A stretch of 32,369 nucleotides of DNA from a virus: positions 1-32,369 of IMG/VR virus record IMGVR_UViG_3300030099_003039, one strand, 5' to 3'. The notes beneath the pieces were generated by a model. It saw only the letters and a list, made by a program, of their open reading frames with translations, did no database searches and was not told the origin of the DNA. The position numbers and the translations under genes were made by a program. Shown here piece after piece: positions 8,364 through 14,931 of this stretch (the stretch's first letter is position 1; each line of letters starts with the position of its first letter).

Positions 8364-9575
8364 ATGCCAGATGTCGAAACCCTGAACGGAGTAGCCAGAG
8401 CCAGCATTGAATCGGTTGACGGTGTAGCGTATGCAAACATCGAAACCATTGACGGTCTTACGTGTCCGTCTGGATCTGTTAGCGTCGGAACGCTGGTGGT
8501 GGGATGCGATGACGGTCTGATTTCGTTTGTGCCGATTGCGGATCAAGCAGTGAAGGCCACGTGGCAAAACAACAAATACAACGCTTTCAGCACTGGTGCA
8601 GCGTTCCAAGAGATCGCTGTTGGAAAAGACGGTTCCGGCAACACTATGTACGTCGGCATTTTGAACAGTAGCAACCCAGAAATCCTATTTGATGACGATA
8701 GCGACATAACGGACGGAGATACGTGGGGAAGCATCAATCTTGGCGGCTCTGGACAGCCCGCTGGAAACCACAGGCAGCGCACAGTCGCGTGGGGAAATAA
8801 CGTCTGGGTGACGATTGGAATGTTTAGTGGGTCCAGCAAAAAACTGTACAGATCAACGGACGGAACAAACTGGACAGCAATCGGCTTGGAGAATCTAACC
8901 GACATTGGTGATGCTCATACAGCGATCGCTAACGTAGGAGACAATCAGGGTGTGTACGGCATGACCACAAACGGAACCGGCACGTGGTGGTTTGGATACG
9001 CAAACAAACTCTATAAATCCACGGACAACGCAAGCAGCTGGTCGCTCGAGCACACGTTTACGAACCAAAGCAATGCGTATCACATCAAGGATCTTGCCTA
9101 CACCAACAATTCCCTGATCGCGCTGTTTCATCTAACGACCAGCAGCGACGACGTGTATCTTAGTTCAGCAGCAGACAGTGACACCACAGACTGGGGCACA
9201 GAGCAAAGAGCGACCGGAAATGATGGCACGCACATAGCGACGTACCACTACAACAATCTGGCCGCTGCGGGAGGCCGAGTCATCGTCAACGATGCTGGGG
9301 ACGACGGAGTGATTCTGTATGACGTAAACGGTAAAACGCTCACTCGACCAGCTGGCACCGCAGGCAACTACAATGACATTTCAGCGGGAACGGGGAACCT
9401 CAATTACATCATCGGTGATGGCACTGGAAACTGGTGGGGCGTTCGTGACGGCGACAACAACGGTGACATCATCAAATCGACCGACAACGGTGTTACGTGG
9501 ACGCATATCGTCGACGGATTCAGCGGTAGCCTGAAAGCGGAGTGCATCTGTCACGACATTCCGCTTCCACTTTGA
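8364..9575 (+). CDS. Asp-box (BNR) beta-propeller-like receptor-binding protein
   Basis: 403 residues, starting immediately after the fibre stop. Three Asp-box-like motifs are seen: RSTDGTNWT, KSTDNASSWS and the near-perfect KSTDNGVTWT (S-x-D-x-G-x-T-W) near the C-terminus. Such motifs mark blades of sialidase-type beta-propellers. Several WG/WW-containing strands (TGTWWFGY, GTGNWWGV) fit the same fold. The first 50 residues hold short imperfect repeats (LNGVARASIES, VDGVAYANIET, IDGLTC) that may anchor it to the fibre. The location beside the fibre gene suggests a glycan-binding tip. Enzymatic activity cannot be claimed. Confidence 0.65.
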   Translation: MPDVETLNGVARASIESVDGVAYANIETIDGLTCPSGSVSVGTLVVGCDDGLISFVPIADQAVKATWQNNKYNAFSTGAAFQEIAVGKDGSGNTMYVGILNSSNPEILFDDDSDITDGDTWGSINLGGSGQPAGNHRQRTVAWGNNVWVTIGMFSGSSKKLYRSTDGTNWTAIGLENLTDIGDAHTAIANVGDNQGVYGMTTNGTGTWWFGYANKLYKSTDNASSWSLEHTFTNQSNAYHIKDLAYTNNSLIALFHLTTSSDDVYLSSAADSDTTDWGTEQRATGNDGTHIATYHYNNLAAAGGRVIVNDAGDDGVILYDVNGKTLTRPAGTAGNYNDISAGTGNLNYIIGDGTGNWWGVRDGDNNGDIIKSTDNGVTWTHIVDGFSGSLKAECICHDIPLPL

Positions 9576-9579
9576 ACTT

Positions 9580-9609
9580 CACCATTGAGCACCATTAAGC
9601 ACCATGACT
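9580..9609 (+). repeat. Three 10-bp repeats over the endolysin start
   Basis: CACCATTGAG, CACCATTAAG and CACCATGACT follow head to tail, and the start codon at 9604 lies in the third. No clear Shine-Dalgarno sequence precedes this start, so translation may depend on the upstream gene or on this leader. Confidence 0.6.
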
Positions 9610-10194
9610 GAATCGATTCCCGACATTTTGAAAGACGTTGCCGATCGTGGGCACGCTGTTTTCACCAGAGGTCAGTGGAACGTGAACCTCATCGGAGTGC
9701 GAACACCGACGCGACTTGCAAACAAATTCGATGACTCACTGCATCTTGTGTTCAAAGATCACCGAGACAAGTGGGTGGATATTTCTTTCTCCTGCACCAC
9801 TGATCCCGGCACGTATTGGTTGAAAAACCCAATGAGATTCTCTGGCACTGCGATTTTGAAGGCAGGCCAATATAGAGGCAGTCACAAGATCGGAATGCAT
9901 CGTGGACGGTATCCTGCGCTGACGCAGGTGAAACCTGTGGTGGTGTATCGAGACTCCAATCGAGACAACGTTTTGGATTTGGACCCCAGTACTGAAATCG
10001 AAGGCGTTTATGGAATCAACATCCACCACGCAGGCTGGGACAGTCACCGCGTAGATAAGTGGTCCGCTGGCTGCACTGTGATCGGCTCACTCACCGAGTG
10101 GGATGTTTTCATGAATATTATTCGACGTTCCGCTGATCTTTGGGGAGAGCGGTTCACATACACTTTAATTGAAAAAGGAGAATCAAATGCTTGA
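9604..10194 (+). CDS. Putative endolysin with YkuD (L,D-transpeptidase)-like active site
   Basis: 196 residues. The C-terminal part contains IHHAG (about 140-144) and, 13 residues on, SAGC with Cys157, matching the H...(S/T)xGC catalytic arrangement of YkuD-fold enzymes, which use Cys to act on peptidoglycan peptides. There is no signal peptide, so release would need a holin, and holin-like genes follow directly. The gene opens the lysis cassette; its end overlaps the next gene by 8 nt. In a phage lysis cassette a hydrolytic (peptidase/carboxypeptidase) use of this fold is more likely than cross-linking, but that is inference. The usual SHGC is replaced by SAGC. Confidence 0.62.
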   Translation: MTESIPDILKDVADRGHAVFTRGQWNVNLIGVRTPTRLANKFDDSLHLVFKDHRDKWVDISFSCTTDPGTYWLKNPMRFSGTAILKAGQYRGSHKIGMHRGRYPALTQVKPVVVYRDSNRDNVLDLDPSTEIEGVYGINIHHAGWDSHRVDKWSAGCTVIGSLTEWDVFMNIIRRSADLWGERFTYTLIEKGESNA

Positions 10195-10384
10195 GAAATT
10201 CAAGAGTAGAAAATTCATCGCTGCATTTTGTGGTGCACTGTTGCCACCAGTCCTTGCGTATCTTGGTCAGGAAATTGAACTGGGTGAGGCATTGCAACTG
10301 TCAGCGGCTGTCATCGTTTCATACATCTTCGGCCAAGGTTACGTGGATGGAAAGGCTGCTGAAGGTGCTCCAGCTCCCGAATAA
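10187..10384 (+). CDS. Holin-like small membrane protein
   Basis: 65 residues from the ATG at 10187, chosen because AAAAGGAG lies 7 nt upstream; a TTG six codons earlier (10169) lies before that site and is unlikely. Two hydrophobic segments (about 10-27 and 37-53) are joined by a short acidic loop, with a basic N-terminus (KFKSRKF) and a hydrophilic Ala/Pro/Glu tail. This is the common two-helix small holin design. It overlaps the endolysin end by 8 nt and is followed after one base by another membrane protein gene. Confidence 0.65.
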   Translation: MLEKFKSRKFIAAFCGALLPPVLAYLGQEIELGEALQLSAAVIVSYIFGQGYVDGKAAEGAPAPE

Positions 10385-10385
10385 A

Positions 10386-10646
10386 ATGGCAAACATGATT
10401 GGTTCAATCATCGATGCGCTGGCAGTCATCGGGCTAACCGGACTGCTGGCGTTCTTTGGATTTGCGTTCAAAAAAATGCGTAAACCGGTCGATTCTCATG
10501 GTGCCAAACCGAGCCGTGAAAATCCAGCGCGAGATGCACTGATCGAAAACTCAAACGAGAAACAAATGAAAATCACAGACGCTTTAGAGGACGAAGACCC
10601 AGCTGGTGCGCTAGCCCGACTGGGAAATGAAAGGCGTCGAAAGTGA
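10386..10646 (+). CDS. Single-span membrane protein of the lysis cassette
   Basis: 86 residues. The ATG at 10386 comes one base after the holin-like stop (taaaatg), indicating coupled translation; the open frame extends upstream to 10191 but that part overlaps the holin gene and lacks sense. One hydrophobic helix (about 5-28) is followed by a charged cytoplasmic-type tail. It may be a second holin, an antiholin or a spanin component. No sequence family is recognised. Confidence 0.58.
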   Translation: MANMIGSIIDALAVIGLTGLLAFFGFAFKKMRKPVDSHGAKPSRENPARDALIENSNEKQMKITDALEDEDPAGALARLGNERRRK

Positions 10647-11056
10647 TTGCGCTTCTGGTGTCAATGCAGGTCGGTCTGGCGCAGACTGCCATCGTTCCCG
10701 ATTGGCCCGCGATGCCGGATACGGTGGCTGGTGAGTGTTCAGAATCTGTGCCTATCCGGGTAGGTCAGAAAGTCCCCAATCTCCTCGTGGGGGATTCTGG
10801 CCTTGCCAGCTGCTCATCCGTCTGTGAGCCACTGTCATCATACGCGCAACTGCTACAGATCGAACAGCACGCAATGATGCTCGAGGATCTTTATCACAAC
10901 GATGTGACCGCACTTCGGTACGAGCGCGATCACTGGCAGGCGATTGCAGAGCGAAATAGTGCGGTATTCAGACAGCCGTGGTTCGTTGCTGTCACCACTT
11001 CGCTGCTTGTCACGGGAACGATTGTGGCCTACGATTCAATAAGGAGAGATCAATGA
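10643..11056 (+). CDS. Lysis-cassette protein with N-terminal signal-like and C-terminal membrane segments
   Basis: 137 residues from a GTG at 10643 that overlaps the preceding stop by 4 nt. The N-terminus MIALLVSMQVGLAQ looks like a short signal or anchor ending in an Ala-x-Gln cleavage-like site. A Cys-containing middle (Cys in GECSES and SCSSVCEP) is followed by a helical stretch (about 70-108) and a C-terminal hydrophobic helix (about 112-130) ending in RRDQ. Position among lysis genes suggests a spanin-like or envelope-acting role, but no Rz/Rz1 signature is evident and function is unknown. Confidence 0.55.
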   Translation: MIALLVSMQVGLAQTAIVPDWPAMPDTVAGECSESVPIRVGQKVPNLLVGDSGLASCSSVCEPLSSYAQLLQIEQHAMMLEDLYHNDVTALRYERDHWQAIAERNSAVFRQPWFVAVTTSLLVTGTIVAYDSIRRDQ

Positions 11057-11355
11057 GCACCCACATTTCAATGTCAGACTGGATCGCTCCGCTTGCATCT
11101 TTGATCTTCGTTGCTGGTGGCGGCTGGTGGACGCTCGACGCTGTAGCAAACGACTCCGAGGCGCTCGAGGCCAAGGTCGAGAAGATCGAAAGCCGTTTGA
11201 CAACGCAGGACGTTCTCGAGGTCAAGGTCGAACAAGTCGAGGCGCGTTTGGAAAAGATGGAAAAGCTTCTCCAGAAAACCATAGAGGTTCAGCACAAGCA
11301 GAGTGCAAATATTGCAGCCATCTGCCAAGCAACGCAGGCGAGATGCGCACCATAG
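11053..11355 (+). CDS. Membrane-anchored coiled-coil protein (spanin or holin-like)
   Basis: 100 residues from the ATG at 11053, preceded by aaggaga and overlapping the previous stop by 4 nt. A hydrophobic helix (about 9-30, with GGGWW) is followed by a long heptad-rich charged segment (about 36-85; EALEAKVEKIESRL, EVKVEQVEARLEKMEKLL) and a short Cys-containing tail. The design (N-terminal anchor, periplasmic coiled coil) is like an inner membrane spanin, and a protein of the same plan is encoded at 17298. It is the last gene of the late strand; convergent - strand genes begin two bases on. Confidence 0.58.
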   Translation: MSTHISMSDWIAPLASLIFVAGGGWWTLDAVANDSEALEAKVEKIESRLTTQDVLEVKVEQVEARLEKMEKLLQKTIEVQHKQSANIAAICQATQARCAP

Positions 11356-11356
11356 C

Positions 11357-11446
11357 CTAAAGCATCATCATGATAATGAGCAGCGCTGTCCAGAATGCTG
11401 CGCCAGCCATATCTGCAATCGCATCTGTATTGGATCGGCTATTCAT
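11357..11446 (-). CDS. 29-residue membrane microprotein
   Basis: A very short frame on the - strand: ATG at 11446-11444, stop at 11359-11357, product MNSRSNTDAI followed by a hydrophobic helix (about 13-29, ending ALLIIMMML). A strong ribosome binding site (aggaaggg) lies 7 nt upstream, and its start overlaps the stop of the 52-residue gene by 8 nt (atgaatag), so the two form a translationally coupled pair. Small size lowers certainty, but binding site, overlap and a clean transmembrane helix all agree. It could be an antiholin or an exclusion peptide; function is unknown. Confidence 0.5.
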   Translation of the reverse strand: MNSRSNTDAIADMAGAAFWTALLIIMMML

Positions 11447-11597
11447 TGCACTGCCCTTCCTGTGGTAGGTCGTTTAGTGCGTTTGCGACTGACTTGCGAA
11501 TCATGAAGACTTTCCAGAAATTGTCGATCTCCAGTTCGCATTCCGATTCAATTTGTTTCAACGCAGCTATAAGTGCCAGTTCTAAATTCGTCATCAT
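11439..11597 (-). CDS. 52-residue - strand protein of unknown function
   Basis: Start chosen at the first ATG (11597-11595) because the leader CCCACGACAGGGAG ends 3 nt before it and the same leader precedes two + strand genes. The product is a short, mostly helical acidic protein (LELALIAALKQIESECELE, then KVFMIRKSVANAL). No helix-turn-helix is certain. It is one of only two genes on this strand, diverges from the early operon and points at the end of the lysis cassette. This layout is where a small repressor or modulator would be expected, but no function can be given. Confidence 0.6.
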   Translation of the reverse strand: MMTNLELALIAALKQIESECELEIDNFWKVFMIRKSVANALNDLPQEGQCNE

Positions 11598-11600
11598 GTT

Positions 11601-11634
11601 CTCCCTGTCGTGGGTAGTGGGTTCATCCCACGAC
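11601..11634 (-). promoter_or_regulatory. Hairpin and ribosome-binding leader of the - strand pair
   Basis: GTCGTGGG (11607-11614) and CCCACGAC (11627-11634), as written on the + strand, are perfect 8-bp inverted arms with a 12-nt loop. In the - strand transcript the stem is followed at once by AGGGAG and, 3 nt later, the start codon. Folding would place the ribosome binding site right beside a stable stem, so it could tune translation. Confidence 0.55.
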
Positions 11635-11660
11635 TCATTTGTACCGTGAATCGCAGAGAA

Positions 11661-11698
11661 GATCAAATGCGATCATAGATGAGATCAAATGCGATCAT
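11661..11698. promoter_or_regulatory. Pair of 16-bp direct repeats (operator candidate)
   Basis: GATCAAATGCGATCAT occurs at 11661-11676 and 11683-11698, exactly 22 bp apart (two helical turns). Each copy has GATC at both ends of a 6-bp core, so it is a partial palindrome and holds two Dam-type sites. The repeats sit in the divergent intergenic region between the - strand pair and the early operon promoters, the natural place for a shared operator. An iteron role is possible. Confidence 0.65.
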
Positions 11699-11706
11699 TC
11701 TTCTAC

Positions 11707-11752
11707 TTTCTGAGCCAAAGGACTTGTATAATGTTTTAAAGGGTTGTATATT
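11707..11752 (+). promoter_or_regulatory. Early promoter region with shared upstream element
   Basis: The 19-bp element TTTCTGAGCCAAAGGACTT (11707-11725) recurs with two changes at 18636. A TATAAT lies at 11727-11732 and a second -10-like TATATT at 11747-11752 with TTGTAT 17 bp before it. The element-to-TATATT distance (40 bp) equals the element-to-TATGAT distance at the second site, so the second -10 is the likelier one under control of the element. It would drive the operon starting at 11791. Confidence 0.6.
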
Positions 11753-11770
11753 AATAGAGGTTAAGCACAG

Positions 11771-11784
11771 CCCACGACAGGGAG
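11771..11784 (+). promoter_or_regulatory. Conserved leader/ribosome binding site CCCACGACAGGGAG
   Basis: This 14-mer is identical to 18872-18885 and to the - strand leader at 11614-11601. Here the start codon comes 20 nt after its first base, the same as at 18872. AGGGAG serves as the ribosome binding site; the conserved bases before it exceed what ribosome binding needs. Confidence 0.65.
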
Positions 11785-11790
11785 AACAAC

Positions 11791-11964
11791 ATGACACTCA
11801 TACAAAAAGCCCACTATGCGATGGACCACGGAACGCTCATCAAGAGTCCCGGCACCGCCACAGCAGATGAGATCGAAGCTGCATACAGAGAGGCAATGAG
11901 CCTCGTAGCCTCCGAGGTTTTGGTTTCCCTGGGCTACCCAAAAAACACTAACGGAGGTCAATAA
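11791..11964 (+). CDS. Small early protein of unknown function
   Basis: 57 residues (MTLIQKAHYAMDHG...KNTNGGQ), start set by the CCCACGACAGGGAG leader. The product is a short helical, slightly acidic protein without Cys or membrane segment. It is the first gene of the early operon, and its stop shares a base with the start of the next (taatg). No family recognised. Confidence 0.6.
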   Translation: MTLIQKAHYAMDHGTLIKSPGTATADEIEAAYREAMSLVASEVLVSLGYPKNTNGGQ

Positions 11965-12176
11965 TGAGTCGCTTACCAAACAGACCAGCCTTTCCAAGTT
12001 TCGACTTGGCCATCGGACCCCACGATCCGTCCAAACTTCAACATCGGCATCAGCTTCCAGCGTGGGTAAAGCCAGTGCCAGAGACAATCCCCCCAATGGA
12101 TGAACCACAACAGAGTGAATGGATTCGCCTGAACGATAGCGTGGTTCGCAGAGCAAAGACAGGAGAGCAAAAATGA
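11964..12176 (+). CDS. Small Pro-rich early protein
   Basis: 70 residues; ATG at 11964 with ggagg 6 nt upstream inside the previous gene. Rich in Pro, His and Arg (LPNRPAFPSF, HRHQLPAWVKPVPETIPPMDEP) and so likely to be extended rather than globular. Overlaps the next gene by 4 nt. Function unknown. Confidence 0.55.
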   Translation: MSRLPNRPAFPSFDLAIGPHDPSKLQHRHQLPAWVKPVPETIPPMDEPQQSEWIRLNDSVVRRAKTGEQK

Positions 12177-12373
12177 CTCAGAAAGAAATCAAACAACTGA
12201 AGAACATGCGGAAACTTTTGGAGCAGTGGTCTAAACCACAGCCCACGGTTGCGATTGGCAACGCAGAGAACGTTCAATCGTTCCCTGAAGAATCTCGTAT
12301 GGTGTTTCAGCAGCAGCTTGACGCAATCAACAAGGTTCTCGAAAGCGCAGATGCAGAGGACAGCCAAGCATGA
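12173..12373 (+). CDS. Small helical early protein
   Basis: 66 residues; ATG overlaps the previous stop by 4 nt and aggag lies just upstream. Two amphipathic helical stretches (KEIKQLKNMRKLLEQW and FQQQLDAINKVLESADAED) flank a short linker, suggesting a coiled-coil dimer. No family recognised. It is coupled by another 4-nt overlap to the zinc-finger gene. Confidence 0.55.
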   Translation: MTQKEIKQLKNMRKLLEQWSKPQPTVAIGNAENVQSFPEESRMVFQQQLDAINKVLESADAEDSQA

Positions 12374-12777
12374 CACAGCGACGATACTCTGCGCGGCTTC
12401 AAAACAAGCGACTCGTCAAAATCCACACGGGCAACTACTACGTGATCGACGCAGTATGCAAACACTGTCAGCACGTAAACACGGTCGGCTTCGCAGGATG
12501 GTCAGCAATCAAATGCGAGGGATGCGGACACGAGATTTACAGGACACCAGTCTACCCAGCGGTCCACCGCGCATTCCGAAGGCTCTCGCGGGGCACAAAC
12601 GCAAAGTGGACGGGGTGGGGAATCATCATGGACCTCATCGATATGCAGAAGATCAAACTGAAAGAAGTGGTCGCAATCGGTGCGGAGTACGGATTCTCGA
12701 AAGAGGTCATCCAGATGAGACGTACCGACTGGATCAAAATGCATATCGATCTTGAGTGGAAGGTCATGCATGTTTGA
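12370..12777 (+). CDS. Zinc-finger protein of the early operon
   Basis: 135 residues. Four Cys arranged C-x2-C (VCKHCQH, about residues 37-40) and C-x2-C (KCEGCGH, about 56-59) form a zinc ribbon followed by a basic segment (HRAFRRLSRGTNAKW). The second half looks helical and may carry a helix-turn-helix-like stretch (LKEVVAIGAEYGFSKEVIQMRRTDW). Nucleic acid binding and regulation are likely by design, but no family is recognised. Its end overlaps the next gene by 8 nt. Confidence 0.58.
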   Translation: MTQRRYSARLQNKRLVKIHTGNYYVIDAVCKHCQHVNTVGFAGWSAIKCEGCGHEIYRTPVYPAVHRAFRRLSRGTNAKWTGWGIIMDLIDMQKIKLKEVVAIGAEYGFSKEVIQMRRTDWIKMHIDLEWKVMHV

Positions 12778-13039
12778 ACGAATGTACTTGATTGTCCGCG
12801 ACGAAATGCAGCAGACCGAGATCCGAGTTGTGGCTCGATACTATCCCGGCACAGCTCAGTCGTGGTTTGAACAGGGAGAGCCAGAAGAGTTTGAGGTCGT
12901 ATCGTCTGTGGACGACCTCAACGGTCACCATGTCGATTTGCATGATTCAGAAGTGACCGAAATAAAAGCACTGATTCACAGATCCTACAACAACAGAGGT
13001 CTCGAGCATCGCTTCGATACCGACGATGGAATCTTCTAA
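12770..13039 (+). CDS. Small acidic early protein
   Basis: 89 residues from ATG 12770, which overlaps the zinc-finger gene stop and has a ggaagg site before it; an earlier in-frame start at 12752 and a later ATG at 12782 are less likely. Predicted mixed alpha/beta, acidic (EQGEPEEFEVVSSVDD), no membrane segment. Function unknown. Confidence 0.55.
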   Translation: MFERMYLIVRDEMQQTEIRVVARYYPGTAQSWFEQGEPEEFEVVSSVDDLNGHHVDLHDSEVTEIKALIHRSYNNRGLEHRFDTDDGIF

Positions 13040-13048
13040 GGAGGGAAC

Positions 13049-13594
13049 ATGACCATCAAACCTTGGCCACACAACGAAACACAGCTGCCCTATGTCAGAG
13101 GCAGCGACACCAGCAAAGAGGCTGCGGATTCAATGCGTAAAATCGCACCCAGCATTGAGCGAGAAGTGCTCGGACACTTTCTGGTGGACTACAACAGATC
13201 AGGATTCACCGACGATGAGTTGGAAGACCTTATGGGCAAGTCGCATCAGACAGTCAGCGCTCGACGCAGGGGACTTGAAACCAAAGGCGTGATTGAAAAG
13301 ACTGGAATGAAACGCAAAACCCGATCCGGTCGGAACGCAAACGTGTATGCACTGGTAGAAGGTCTCAACATCAACGAGATCGAAAATCGCTTGCGATCAA
13401 ACAAGACGATCGGTCGACCCAAAAGTCAAAACCCAAGGTCCAGTCGCATCACCATAGCGTTCAGCAAACATGAGATGTTTTGCATCGAGCGGCTCGCCAA
13501 AAAAGAGATGGTGCCGGTAGCGCAACTGGTTCGCGGTTTACTGCTTACGACCATCGCTATGGACCACGATCCGGACATTTTAAGACACGATTAA
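13049..13594 (+). CDS. Winged-helix plus ribbon-helix-like DNA-binding protein
   Basis: 181 residues, with aaggaggg directly upstream. Residues about 15-100 show a pattern I know from phage winged-helix proteins (YVRGSDTSKEAADS, then FTDDELEDLMGKSHQTVSARRRGLE and a GVIEKTG...SGRNANVY wing). Residues about 130-172 (SSRITIAFSKHEMFCIERLAKKEMVPVAQLVRGLLLTTI) look like a CopG-type ribbon-helix-helix: a beta strand then two helices. Two DNA-binding modules in one small protein make it the best candidate regulator of the early promoters and repeats. Family calls are by eye. Confidence 0.65.
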   Translation: MTIKPWPHNETQLPYVRGSDTSKEAADSMRKIAPSIEREVLGHFLVDYNRSGFTDDELEDLMGKSHQTVSARRRGLETKGVIEKTGMKRKTRSGRNANVYALVEGLNINEIENRLRSNKTIGRPKSQNPRSSRITIAFSKHEMFCIERLAKKEMVPVAQLVRGLLLTTIAMDHDPDILRHD

Positions 13595-13653
13595 AACTCA
13601 AAGATCGATTAAACTCAACAAGCCAATCACGGCAAAAAACGACGGAGGCAGCA

Positions 13654-14082
13654 ATGATGCCATCAACAGAAAGACTCTATAAACTACTCACCAAGTCAGG
13701 CTGCGCACAGCATCCAGACTGGGAATACCCGGTCGACCAAAAAGGATCGGTGCAGATAGAAGGCGCGGCAGAGTGCACGCGATTCAACTTCAAGCGCGGA
13801 CAGAAAAAATACTATGTCCAGCTGACTCGTAGGACATGCCTGCTCGATACAAGCAGTCCCAACGGCGAGATCCAGAAGTACACGCTGACTAACTTTGATC
13901 CGGAAAGCCCAAACGTGGGACGGACGTATCAGTTTGACGAGCGCGATGTTGTGAGCGCGTATGAGGTGTCGCGCATTTACAATGTCAATTACGCGGATGC
14001 GAATGCGCTGGTGTACCTGATTGAGCGGCTCGGTGTTCGAGTCACGTATGCGGAGACTCAGGAGTATGGGGTGCAGGCATGA
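13654..14082 (+). CDS. Early protein of unknown function
   Basis: 142 residues from the ATG at 13654; ggagg lies 5 nt before it and 8 nt before a second ATG at 13657, so either may be used. The frame is open back to 13480 but that part overlaps the previous gene. The protein is probably soluble and mixed alpha/beta, with a charged FKRGQKKYYVQLTRRT segment. Overlaps the next gene (annealing-like protein) by 4 nt, suggesting a link to recombination. No family recognised. Confidence 0.55.
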   Translation: MMPSTERLYKLLTKSGCAQHPDWEYPVDQKGSVQIEGAAECTRFNFKRGQKKYYVQLTRRTCLLDTSSPNGEIQKYTLTNFDPESPNVGRTYQFDERDVVSAYEVSRIYNVNYADANALVYLIERLGVRVTYAETQEYGVQA

Positions 14083-14921
14083 GAACGTTTGACTCAGATA
14101 ATCTGCCGGAAGGATTTCCAAGTGATGGAATCCAGAACATTCAAGGTAAACGCTACATCACGCACGTTGGTTTGGTCTGGCTTGCGAACCATCGCGGAAA
14201 ACCTTGGAGCAGCACCATAGACAACATCGAGCGCATGTACGGAGACGACGGCTGGCCGTTCTACGTGGAGGTCACGGTGACCATCACGGACGGCGAGTGC
14301 AGTCACACTGCGCTGGGCGACGCTACTCGTTCCAACGTAGGCAGGAACATTGTTCCGCACTTCGTTCGCATGGCTCACACCAGAGCGATGAATAGAGCGC
14401 TAAGAGCGTTCGTCGGATACGCGGGATGTACGTCGGACGAGTTGGGGTTCAATGATGAACCGATCGAAGCAAAGCCTGCGAGGTCCAGTAAACAGGATCA
14501 CGCGTCTGCTTCGCAACAGGTCGCGTCCGTGTCGGCTCCGGTAGTTGACAACGGCGACCGGAATCGAAGCATCCGCGAAGCACGGAACGGAGATCCATCA
14601 TGTCCGCACTGTGGCGCGATGGTATACGACAACCGCGAGACAGCCAAAGGAAGTCAGCCGCTGTTCGTCTGTAGCGCAAAGGATCGGTGCGCTGGCGCGA
14701 AGCGAAAAGGAGATCGAGTTTACGGCTGGTCTTCATGGGATCCTGATTGGTGGGATAAACAGAAGCGTCAAACCGACGCTGTGGAAGAAGATAACAGAAA
14801 GGTCGGAGAGCCAGCTGCTCGAGGCCTGATTGACGAAGTTGCAGACTCTATTGGGTCTGCCTACCGGGATGTCCGCGATGAGCGCGGAGAGCCCTTTTAT
14901 GACGAAGACTTGCCATTTTAA
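14079..14921 (+). CDS. ssDNA-annealing / recombination mediator-like protein with SSB-type tail
   Basis: 280 residues. The N-terminal half (about 25-125; VGLVWLANHRG, GDATRSNVGRNIVPHFVRMAHTRAMNRALRAFVG, DELG) follows a pattern shared by phage Rad52-like and related annealing proteins, with the TRAxNRALR helix most telling. A zinc site follows: C175-x2-C178 and C198-x5-C204. The last residues are FYDEDLPF, which resembles the acidic tip of bacterial SSB that recruits host repair proteins. Neighbours are a Gp157-like protein and RusA, so a recombination module is well supported. The exact family is uncertain. Confidence 0.62.
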   Translation: MRTFDSDNLPEGFPSDGIQNIQGKRYITHVGLVWLANHRGKPWSSTIDNIERMYGDDGWPFYVEVTVTITDGECSHTALGDATRSNVGRNIVPHFVRMAHTRAMNRALRAFVGYAGCTSDELGFNDEPIEAKPARSSKQDHASASQQVASVSAPVVDNGDRNRSIREARNGDPSCPHCGAMVYDNRETAKGSQPLFVCSAKDRCAGAKRKGDRVYGWSSWDPDWWDKQKRQTDAVEEDNRKVGEPAARGLIDEVADSIGSAYRDVRDERGEPFYDEDLPF

Positions 14922-14931
14922 GGAGGCAACA

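Noticed and set aside
8364-9575. Diversity-generating retroelement target in the receptor-binding protein
   Set aside because: No reverse transcriptase gene or template repeat is present anywhere in the circle.
10191-10385. Upstream extension of the 86-residue membrane protein
   Set aside because: The extension overlaps the holin-like gene throughout and gives a Cys/Ser/His-rich sequence without sense; the ATG after the holin stop is preferred.
11356-11790. tRNA or attachment site between late and early regions
   Set aside because: No cloverleaf or CCA end can be formed, and there is no integrase; the repeats there look regulatory.
13480-13653. Upstream extension of the 142-residue early protein
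   Set aside because: It mostly overlaps the winged-helix gene in another frame, while a good ggagg site marks the ATG at 13654.
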